Shown one piece after another: positions 1 through 4,307 of a stretch of DNA of 6,376 nucleotides. Positions within the stretch are counted from its first letter, which is position 1; the number at the start of each line of letters is the position of its first letter. The notes under the pieces are model-generated. The model was not told the origin of the DNA and made no database searches. It saw only the letters and a program-made list of their open reading frames with translations. The DNA comes from Planctomycetota bacterium (GTDB taxonomy: Bacteria > Planctomycetota > Phycisphaerae > Phycisphaerales > UBA1924): contig JAFLCM010000146.1 in NCBI GenBank assembly GCA_017303565.1, positions 1 through 6,376 on the forward strand, written 5' to 3'. The translations under genes and the position numbers were made by a program.

Positions 1-3
1 CGT

Positions 4-19
4 CCCGGCCCGCGCCGGG
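4..19 (+). other. GC-rich inverted repeat before the first gene
   Basis: CCCGGC (4-9) and GCCGGG (14-19) form a perfect 6-bp stem around a 4-base loop, ending one base before the GGAGG ribosome binding site of the first gene. It has no T-run, so it is not a convincing terminator. It could be a leader hairpin or the tail of an upstream gene. The window starts too close to tell. Confidence 0.3.
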
Positions 20-30
20 CGGAGGTTCCC

Positions 31-1629
31 ATGCGCCGCCAAGACGCCAACGCCCGACCCCACAGCCCCCACGACTCCGGCTCGTTCTACCGCTCCCTCA
101 ACCCCGACGCGCCCGCCATGGTCCTCATCGGCACCCCGCAGACCATCGCCGCCGCCGCCCGCGCCCTCCGCGATGCTCCCACCAACTCCGTCCCCCCCGT
201 CATCGGCGCCGTCGTCCTCACCCGCCAGGACGCCCTCACCCCCCAGACCGTCCCGGTCCTCGGCACCCTCGAAGACCTCGACCGCGTCCACGCCAACTAC
301 CCCTTCACCACCGCACTCGTCAGCCTCCCCAGCGCCATGGGCGGCGCCATCGCCCGCGCCCGCGCCGTCCTCAAGCGCCTCGGCGTCACCGAACGCTTCC
401 TCCCCACCATCCACGACGCCCTCACCCAGGAACCCGCCAGCGTCTTCCGCGGCGTCGGCGAGATCGACCACGAGGCGATCCTCGGACGCCCCCACCGCCG
501 CACCGACCGCGCCCTCGTCGAATCGATCATCAAGGGCCGCCGCGTCCTCATCACCGGCGCCGGCGGCTCCATCGGATCCGAGATCGCCCGCGTCTGCGCC
601 GCCTTCGGGCCCTCCGCCCTCCTGCTCATGGAGCGCTCCGACAACGCCCTCTTCGAGATCGACCGCCAGATCGCCGCCCGCCACCCCGAACTCCCCCGCT
701 CCGCGATCCTCCACGACATCATCGACGCCGACGCCACCCTGCGCCGCCTCGTCAACCTCCGCCCCGACGTCGTCTTCCACGCCGCCGCCCACAAGCACGT
801 GCCGCTGATGGAAGACCACCCCGCCGCCGCGGTGAACAACAACCTCTTCGGCACCAAGTCCGTCGCCGACGCCGCCCTCGCCGTCGGCGTCGAACGCTTC
901 GTCCTCATCTCCACCGACAAGGCGGTCAACCCGACCAACGTCATGGGCGCCACCAAGCGCCTCGCCGAGCTTTACGTCCGATCCCTCAACGACGCCCGCA
1001 CCCCCGGCGTCACCGGACGCTCACGCTTCAGCCTCGTCCGCTTCGGCAACGTCCTCGGCAGCGCCTGCAGCGTTCTCCCCATCTGGACCCGCCAGATCGC
1101 CGAGGGCGGACCCGTCACCGTCACCCACCCCGACATGACCCGCTACTTCATGACCATCCCCGAGGCCGCCGGGCTGGTCATCCAGTCCGCCGCCATCGAC
1201 GGCGAGGTCTTCGTCCTCGACATGGGCGCCCCCGTCCGCATTCTCGACCTCGCCCTGAACTTCGTCCGAGCCCACGCCCTCACACCCGTGCTCGACGCCG
1301 CCCCCACACCCACGGCCCCCGCCACCGGCCCCCAGATCCGCGTCGCCTTCACCGGCCCCCGCCCCGGCGAGAAACTCTTCGAGGAACTCGCCTATGACGC
1401 CGAAAGCCTCCTCCCCACCCCCGTCGACGGCATCAACGTCTGGCCCGGCGAGCCCGTCAACCGCCAGAGCGTGACGACGATGATCGCGGAACTCTCCGCC
1501 CTGCGCCAGAGCCACGACCGGGCCACCGTCCTGGCCGCCCTCCACAAGCACGTGCCCGAACTGGACCAAACAAAGTCCTATAACCAAGATCAATCCCCTA
1601 CTCAGGGGGTTCAGCCGGTCGCCGCTTGA
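31..1629 (+). CDS. Soluble FlaA1/CapD-type nucleotide-sugar 4,6-dehydratase/epimerase
   Basis: This is a 532-residue NAD(P)-dependent sugar-nucleotide enzyme of the polysaccharide biosynthesis (CapD/FlaA1/PglF) branch of the extended SDR family. It probably dehydrates or epimerises a UDP-HexNAc for exopolysaccharide or glycan synthesis in the cytoplasm. Residues about 28-130 look like the CoA-binding-type Rossmann domain usual in this family (VLIGT near 31). The catalytic domain follows, with the nucleotide-binding GAGGSIGSE at 176-184, AAHKHVPLME at 252-261, STDKAVNPTNVMGATKR at 294-310, RFGNVLGS at 337-344 and GPRPGEKLFEE at 442-452. Thr295-Asp296-Lys297 with Met305 and Lys309 match the PglF-type arrangement, in which Met replaces the usual SDR Tyr. 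Long family members start with about four membrane helices. None is present here, so the protein is predicted soluble. The ATG at 31 has GGAGG at 21-25, five bases upstream. The exact substrate cannot be told. Confidence 0.93.
   Translation: MRRQDANARPHSPHDSGSFYRSLNPDAPAMVLIGTPQTIAAAARALRDAPTNSVPPVIGAVVLTRQDALTPQTVPVLGTLEDLDRVHANYPFTTALVSLPSAMGGAIARARAVLKRLGVTERFLPTIHDALTQEPASVFRGVGEIDHEAILGRPHRRTDRALVESIIKGRRVLITGAGGSIGSEIARVCAAFGPSALLLMERSDNALFEIDRQIAARHPELPRSAILHDIIDADATLRRLVNLRPDVVFHAAAHKHVPLMEDHPAAAVNNNLFGTKSVADAALAVGVERFVLISTDKAVNPTNVMGATKRLAELYVRSLNDARTPGVTGRSRFSLVRFGNVLGSACSVLPIWTRQIAEGGPVTVTHPDMTRYFMTIPEAAGLVIQSAAIDGEVFVLDMGAPVRILDLALNFVRAHALTPVLDAAPTPTAPATGPQIRVAFTGPRPGEKLFEELAYDAESLLPTPVDGINVWPGEPVNRQSVTTMIAELSALRQSHDRATVLAALHKHVPELDQTKSYNQDQSPTQGVQPVAA
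1592..1611 (+). other. Hairpin inside the 3' end of the dehydratase gene
   Basis: An 8-bp stem (1592-1599 with 1604-1611, including one G-T pair) closes a 4-base ACTC loop. It lies in a locally AT-rich patch over the last 20 or so codons. There is no T-run after it, so it is a poor intrinsic terminator. It may be a 3'-end structure or a chance match. Confidence 0.3.
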
Positions 1630-1654
1630 TGCCGATGCTCCGAGGGTAGACAAT
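1626..1654 (+). promoter_or_regulatory. Candidate sigma70-like promoter for the small gene and dut
   Basis: TTGATG (1626-1631) and GACAAT (1649-1654) are separated by 17 bases and each matches four of six consensus positions. The -35 box overlaps the dehydratase stop codon. Transcription would start near 1660 and give a leader of about 120 bases before the ATG at 1779. A TATAAC at 1579-1584 inside the preceding gene is an alternative -10 box, but it has no good -35 partner. Confidence 0.35.
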
Positions 1655-1763
1655 CCCCGCTGTCTTCTCCCAACCAGACCCCCGCGGGGGTCCGCTCGGG
1701 ACCGATCCGCTTGGAACCCAGCCGCGCGCTCGGTTCCAACCTCCAGCCGATCGACTCCAAGCG
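1641..1763 (+). promoter_or_regulatory. Structured leader with competing inverted repeats
   Basis: This 149-base gap (1630-1778) holds no gene but several inverted repeats. AGACA/TGTCT pair at 1648-1652 and 1661-1665. A perfect 16-base palindrome lies at 1677-1692 (stem GACCCC/GGGGTC). GGTCC/GGACC pair at 1689-1693 and 1699-1703. TTGGAACC/GGTTCCAA pair at 1711-1718 and 1732-1739. CGCTTGGA/TCCAAGCG pair at 1708-1715 and 1756-1763. The second and third compete with each other, and so do the fourth and fifth, because they share bases. This resembles an attenuator or cis-acting RNA element, but no known riboswitch class is recognised and no T-run follows any stem. Confidence 0.4.
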
Positions 1764-1766
1764 ACC

Positions 1767-1771
1767 AGGAA
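1767..1771 (+). promoter_or_regulatory. Ribosome binding site of the small helical protein
   Basis: AGGAA lies seven bases before the ATG at 1779. It is the main support for that start and for treating this short reading frame as a real gene. Confidence 0.55.
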
Positions 1772-1778
1772 CGTCCGG

Positions 1779-2099
1779 ATGCGCCTCGCCGACACGCTCT
1801 CTGCCGCCGACGCCTCGCCGACCGCCGCGCTCCGCTGCGATGTTCGAGCCAAGGCCCAGGCGGTTCTCGCCAGCCTGCACGCCGCGAAGGCCGAGTGCGA
1901 CCGCCAACTCGCCCAACTGCGCCGCTCCGACGCGATGAAGCAGGTGACGGGCAAGTCCTCACTGGATGAGGCGATCGACTCCACCAAGCGCCTCTTGGCC
2001 GAACTCGATGAGGCCGAGGCCGCTCAGACCGCCCCGCGCATGGGCTGCGAGGTCGAGGTCCGCCTCACCGCCGCTCGCCACGCCGGCGCCCTCGCCTGA
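1779..2099 (+). CDS. Small helical (coiled-coil-like) protein of unknown function
   Basis: The product is 106 residues and I do not recognise its family. Residues about 18-82 are Ala-, Leu-, Glu-, Lys- and Arg-rich with heptad-like Leu/Ala spacing (VLASLHAAKAEC at 29-40, RLLAELDEAEAA at 71-82), which suggests a helical hairpin or coiled coil. Between them lies a non-helical-looking DAMKQVTGKSSLDEAI at 51-66, which could be a conserved core. A short strand-like EVEVRLT follows at 91-97. There is no signal peptide or membrane segment, so it is probably cytoplasmic. The start is supported by AGGAA at 1767-1771, and codon use (C- and G-ending codons) resembles its neighbours. It ends 40 bases before dut on the same strand, so the two may share a transcript. 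A structured leader precedes it. Confidence 0.65.
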   Translation: MRLADTLSAADASPTAALRCDVRAKAQAVLASLHAAKAECDRQLAQLRRSDAMKQVTGKSSLDEAIDSTKRLLAELDEAEAAQTAPRMGCEVEVRLTAARHAGALA

Positions 2100-2127
2100 A
2101 CGTCCGGTTTCGGTTCTCGCGCCGCGG

Positions 2128-2139
2128 TATCGTGCGCCG
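2128..2139 (+). promoter_or_regulatory. Possible -10 box for leaderless dut transcription
   Basis: TATCGT at 2128-2133 fits a TANNNT -10 hexamer and ends six bases before the dut ATG at 2140, which would place the transcription start at the start codon. No Shine-Dalgarno sequence is seen before dut. A convincing -35 box is absent. Read-through from the upstream gene is the alternative. Confidence 0.25.
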
Positions 2140-2628
2140 ATGAGCCAGCGCGAAGCCGTCGAAGTCCAGTTCAAACGCCTCCGCCCGGGCGCGGAGGTCC
2201 CCCGCTACCAGACCGACCTCGCCGCCGGCATGGACCTGCACGCCTGCCCGCCAGAGGGCCGGCCCGTCGAGATCCCGCCGGGTGAAATCCGCCTCATCCC
2301 CCTCGGCTTCGCCATGGCCATCCCGCCAGGCTTCGAGGGCCAGGTCCGCCCCCGCTCCGGCCTCGCCACCAAGCACGCCGTCACCGTCCCCAACGCCCCC
2401 GGCACCGTCGACGCCGACTACCGCGGCGAGATGATGGTCGCCCTCATCAACCTCGGCCGCGCCGCCTTCACCGTCGAACCGGGCATGCGCATCGCCCAAC
2501 TGGTGATCGCCCCCGTCAGCCACGCCAAGGTCGTGGAGGTCGAGTCCCTGTCCGAGACCGGCCGGGGTGCCGGGGGGTTTGGGTCAACGGGATTCGGATC
2601 GACGGGGATCGGTCGGGCAGACCGGTAG
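2140..2628 (+). CDS. dut: Deoxyuridine 5'-triphosphate nucleotidohydrolase (dUTPase)
   Basis: This 162-residue trimeric-type dUTPase hydrolyses dUTP to dUMP and pyrophosphate, keeping uracil out of DNA and supplying dUMP for thymidylate synthesis. All five family motifs are present: AAGMDL (28-33), PRSGLA (71-76), GTVDADYRGEM (88-98, with catalytic Asp91 and uracil-side Tyr94), GMRIAQLV (115-122) and RGAGGFGSTG (142-151). The reading frame is open upstream to 1966, but that extension overlaps the previous gene and is low-complexity Pro/Ser/Arg. The ATG at 2140 gives the normal family N-terminus. No Shine-Dalgarno sequence precedes it. The oddity is the tail: the GFGST unit of motif V is repeated (146-150 and 151-155), then GIGRADR, so the glycine-rich arm is longer than usual. 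A terminator hairpin overlaps the stop. Confidence 0.96.
   Translation: MSQREAVEVQFKRLRPGAEVPRYQTDLAAGMDLHACPPEGRPVEIPPGEIRLIPLGFAMAIPPGFEGQVRPRSGLATKHAVTVPNAPGTVDADYRGEMMVALINLGRAAFTVEPGMRIAQLVIAPVSHAKVVEVESLSETGRGAGGFGSTGFGSTGIGRADR
2575..2604 (+). repeat. Tandem duplication of five codons in dUTPase motif V
   Basis: Two adjacent 15-base units (2575-2589 and 2590-2604) both encode Gly-Phe-Gly-Ser-Thr. They differ at four bases, all silent. The first copy is the canonical motif V segment and the second is an extra copy. Confidence 0.85.
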
Positions 2629-2632
2629 TTTT
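2608..2632 (+). terminator. Intrinsic terminator overlapping the dut stop codon
   Basis: The stem pairs 2608-2614 with 2620-2626 (core CGGTC/GACCG, flanked by one T-G and one A-T pair) around the loop GGGCA. TTTT follows at 2629-2632 after a 2-base gap. The stop codon TAG (2626-2628) sits at the base of the stem. The T-run is short, so efficiency is uncertain. Confidence 0.45.
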
Positions 2633-2676
2633 CCCGTCCAACTCGGCGGTTTTGGCTTGCTCTCGGACCGTCCCGA

Positions 2677-2693
2677 TGTACGGTTGACGTACA
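2677..2693 (+). promoter_or_regulatory. Operator-like dyad upstream of the PEP-CTERM-like gene
   Basis: TGTACG (2677-2682) and CGTACA (2688-2693) form a perfect 6-bp inverted repeat around GTTGA. It lies 49 bases before the ATG at 2743, in the gap after dut. The symmetry and size suit a dimeric regulator. The surrounding gap (2633-2742) has no clear sigma70 promoter; TTGGCT at 2652-2657 is a weak -35 candidate. Confidence 0.4.
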
Positions 2694-2707
2694 GGAGTCC
2701 CGGCCCG

Positions 2708-2721
2708 CTCCCCACGGGGAG
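2708..2721 (+). other. Leader hairpin before the PEP-CTERM-like gene
   Basis: CTCCC and GGGAG pair as a 5-bp stem around CACG (2708-2721, with a further C-G pair possible in place of the outer loop bases). It sits 10 bases upstream of the AGGAG ribosome binding site at 2732-2736. It may stabilise or modulate the leader. Confidence 0.25.
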
Positions 2722-2742
2722 GAGCCAGCACAGGAGAAAGCC

Positions 2743-3357
2743 ATGCGAACCGCGGTGTCTGTCGTTGTCTGTTCCGCCGCGCTATCGGTCGCCTCGACCG
2801 CGAGCGCCGCCTTCGTCGAGTACTCCGACCTCGCGTCGTTCATCGCCGACACTTCGGCGACCAGCGCCTCCGGCTCCCTCGCACTCCCCCACTCCGCGCC
2901 CGACTTCACCTGGGGCTCCGTCCGCGTGACCATCCCCTCAGGGTCGACCATGGCGCTGGGCGAGTGGACCAGCCGCCTCGACGCCGAGTTCGCCATCAGC
3001 GGCAGCGAGAACGTCAACTACGACTTCGCGGCCCCGGTCTTCGCCGCCGGCTTCCGCTTCGTCGAGCCGCAGTTCGACCCCAACGTCAACGCGCCGTTCT
3101 CCGAGTCGACCTTCCGCGTCACGCTGCTCAACGCCGGTTCCGCCGTGCACACCTTCGATGTGACCCGCCCGAACGACGTCGCCACGTTCATCGGCATCGC
3201 CGGTGACGCCGCCTTCGACCGCATGGAAGTCCGCGAGATCGCCGGCGGCGTCGAGAACGAGTTCTTCGGCGAGGTCTTCACCGCCATCCCCGCGCCCGGC
3301 GCCGCCTCGCTCGCACTGACCGGGGTGCTCCTGAACAACCGCCGCCGCCGCCGCTGA
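2743..3357 (+). CDS. Secreted protein with a PEP-CTERM-like sorting tail
   Basis: The product is a 204-residue exported protein of unknown function. An N-terminal signal peptide (1-22, likely cut after TASA) is followed by a predicted all-beta domain of about 160 residues, rich in alternating hydrophobic and polar residues (for example TFRVTLLNAGSAVHTFDV, 123-140). The segment FDRMEVREIAGGVENEFFGEV (158-178, first and last residues given) resembles the last strands of domains common in PEP-CTERM proteins. The C-terminus is a sorting-type tripartite tail: Pro-Ala-Pro (183-185), a short hydrophobic stretch (187-197) and five arginines (200-204). The canonical PEP is PAP here and the hydrophobic stretch ends in two Asn. 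An exosortase-type enzyme elsewhere is expected to process such a tail. The ATG has AGGAG (2732-2736) six bases upstream. It lies 56 bases before the next secreted gene, probably in one operon. Confidence 0.85.
   Translation: MRTAVSVVVCSAALSVASTASAAFVEYSDLASFIADTSATSASGSLALPHSAPDFTWGSVRVTIPSGSTMALGEWTSRLDAEFAISGSENVNYDFAAPVFAAGFRFVEPQFDPNVNAPFSESTFRVTLLNAGSAVHTFDVTRPNDVATFIGIAGDAAFDRMEVREIAGGVENEFFGEVFTAIPAPGAASLALTGVLLNNRRRRR
3340..3354 (+). repeat. (CGC)5 triplet run encoding the Arg tail
   Basis: Five consecutive CGC codons encode the terminal Arg5. Slippage here would change the number of arginines without altering the frame. Confidence 0.8.
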
Positions 3358-3413
3358 GCCCCGACACCCCGAAGCCGCACCCCGCGAAATCACATTCCGG
3401 AGGAGAAGACACC

Positions 3414-4163
3414 ATGGCCACGATCAGGACCATCTGTATCGGTTCGCTCCTGCTCGCCGCGGCGTGGGCCGCGCCCAGCGCTCACGCGTACCTCGTCCGC
3501 CCCACTTCCGCCGTCGCCTCGTCCCAGTTCACCGCGAGTTTCGACGGCCGCGCCGTGAACACCATCAACGGCTCCGGCCTGCCCGAGAAGTTCTGCCCGA
3601 ACTCCGTGCACGCCGACTACACCAACGGCAACCACTGGACCTCCGCCGCCAGCACCAACCCCACCGCCCAGTTCATCACGTGGGGCTTCGACGCCTCCAC
3701 CACCCTCGACGCCATCCACATCTGGAATCACCGTTCGAACGTCCCGCCCGCGAACAACTCCGGGTATGAGCCGGTCCGCTTCGACCTCACGCTCCTCGAC
3801 GCCTCCGGCGCCACCCTGCTGACGCTCGCCAGCGTCCAACTCGCGCCCGACACCCCCGCCGCGCAGACGTTTTCGTTCGGCAGCGCCGTGCCCGGCGTCA
3901 AGTCCGTGCGCTTCAACGTGCTCCAGACACAGAGCATCACGAACTTCACCGGCCTCGCCGAGGTCGCGTTCAATGCCCCGGGCACTGACCCCGCCGACTT
4001 CAACCTCGACGGGCGTGTCGACACCGCCGACCTCGTCCCGTTCCTCGGTCTCTTCGGCGCCGCCGTTACCCCCGGGGTCCAGGGCGACTTCAACGCCGAC
4101 GGCGTCGTCTCCACCCCCGACCTCGTGTTCTTCCTCGGGCGCTTCGGTCTCAACTGCCCGTGA
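3414..4163 (+). CDS. Secreted discoidin-like protein with C-terminal dockerin-like pair
   Basis: The product is 249 residues. A signal peptide (1-25, cut likely after SAHA) leads into a beta-rich domain, about 30-188, resembling F5/8 type C (discoidin/galactose-binding) modules: AVNTINGSGL at 47-56, then FITWGFD at 87-93, LDAIHIWNHRS at 98-108, and SVRFNVLQTQ at 164-173 with GLAEVAF at 180-186. Such domains usually bind glycans or surfaces. The C-terminus carries two EF-hand-like calcium-loop units, DFNLDGRVDTAD (195-206) and DFNADGVVSTPD (225-236), each followed by a FLGxFG helix, as in type I dockerins and related planctomycete tails. The Ca-ligand positions 1, 3, 5 and 12 are Asp/Asn/Asp/Asp in both. 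It ends in NCP. The ATG has GGAGGAG (3399-3405) eight bases upstream. No cohesin gene is visible. Binding target and function are unknown. Confidence 0.82.
   Translation: MATIRTICIGSLLLAAAWAAPSAHAYLVRPTSAVASSQFTASFDGRAVNTINGSGLPEKFCPNSVHADYTNGNHWTSAASTNPTAQFITWGFDASTTLDAIHIWNHRSNVPPANNSGYEPVRFDLTLLDASGATLLTLASVQLAPDTPAAQTFSFGSAVPGVKSVRFNVLQTQSITNFTGLAEVAFNAPGTDPADFNLDGRVDTADLVPFLGLFGAAVTPGVQGDFNADGVVSTPDLVFFLGRFGLNCP
3993..4148 (+). repeat. Two dockerin-like coding units
   Basis: Codons 194-215 (3993-4058) and 224-245 (4083-4148) encode two 22-residue units with 15 identical positions, sharing DFNxDGxVxTxDLVxFLGxFG, separated by eight residues. This is the duplicated calcium-binding architecture of dockerins. 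Confidence 0.8.
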
Positions 4164-4176
4164 TCACCCGTGTGTT

Positions 4177-4201
4177 ATCGGGCTCGGCTCCGATCTTTTT
4201 T
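4177..4201 (+). terminator. Intrinsic terminator of the two-gene secreted-protein unit
   Basis: ATCGG (4177-4181) and CCGAT (4190-4194) pair, with one extra G-T pair inside. A run of six T follows at 4196-4201. It sits 13 bases after the stop of the dockerin-like gene and is the clearest terminator in the window. Confidence 0.75.
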
Positions 4202-4220
4202 CCGGCGATTGTCGTGAACG

Positions 4221-4239
4221 CGTCTTGAATGCGAAGACG
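4221..4239 (+). promoter_or_regulatory. Operator-like dyad over the -35 box
   Basis: CGTCTT (4221-4226) and AAGACG (4234-4239) form a perfect 6-bp inverted repeat around GAATGCG. It overlaps the predicted -35 hexamer, where a bound dimeric repressor would block RNA polymerase. Confidence 0.4.
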
Positions 4240-4252
4240 GGAGCGGTATTCT
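4225..4252 (+). promoter_or_regulatory. Candidate sigma70-like promoter for the repeat-protein gene
   Basis: TTGAAT (4225-4230) and TATTCT (4247-4252) are 16 bases apart, each a good match to consensus. The promoter lies right after a strong terminator and upstream of a GTG-started gene. The transcript would begin near 4259-4260. Confidence 0.55.
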
Positions 4253-4259
4253 CCAGTCT

Positions 4260-4275
4260 CCCCGCCACCGCGGGG
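4260..4275 (+). other. Hairpin at the predicted 5' end of the transcript
   Basis: CCCCGC (4260-4265) and GCGGGG (4270-4275) form a perfect 6-bp stem around CACC, starting at about the predicted transcription start. 5'-end stem-loops of this kind can protect messages from decay. Confidence 0.4.
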
Positions 4276-4295
4276 CTCGCACAGGAACCCGCAAG

Positions 4296-4300
4296 AGGAG
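4296..4300 (+). promoter_or_regulatory. Ribosome binding site deciding a GTG start
   Basis: AGGAG lies seven bases before the GTG at 4308. It fixes that GTG as the start, and the encoded protein then begins with a complete signal peptide. Confidence 0.75.
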
Positions 4301-4307
4301 AGATCGA

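Noticed and set aside
173..808. A 211-codon + strand frame within the dehydratase gene
   Set aside because: Pro/Ser/Ala-only low complexity in the +2 frame of a gene whose own frame holds all family motifs.
1021..1962. A 313-codon minus-strand frame
   Set aside because: It is antisense to the dehydratase and the leader. The product is Gly/Asp/Glu-rich with no domain, a shadow frame.
1769..2107. A 10-base direct repeat (GAACGTCCGG at 1769-1778 and 2098-2107) around the small gene
   Set aside because: Such a short, GC-rich match is likely by chance. There is no sign of an insertion or of an attachment site, and the surrounding sequence does not match.
1966..2139. A 58-residue N-terminal extension of dUTPase
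   Set aside because: It overlaps the preceding gene in another frame, is Pro/Ser/Arg-rich and has no homology to dUTPase. The family N-terminus begins at the ATG at 2140.
2684..2689. TTGACG as a -35 box for the PEP-CTERM-like gene
   Set aside because: It lies inside the dyad and has no -10-like hexamer at the right spacing; the region downstream is GC-rich.
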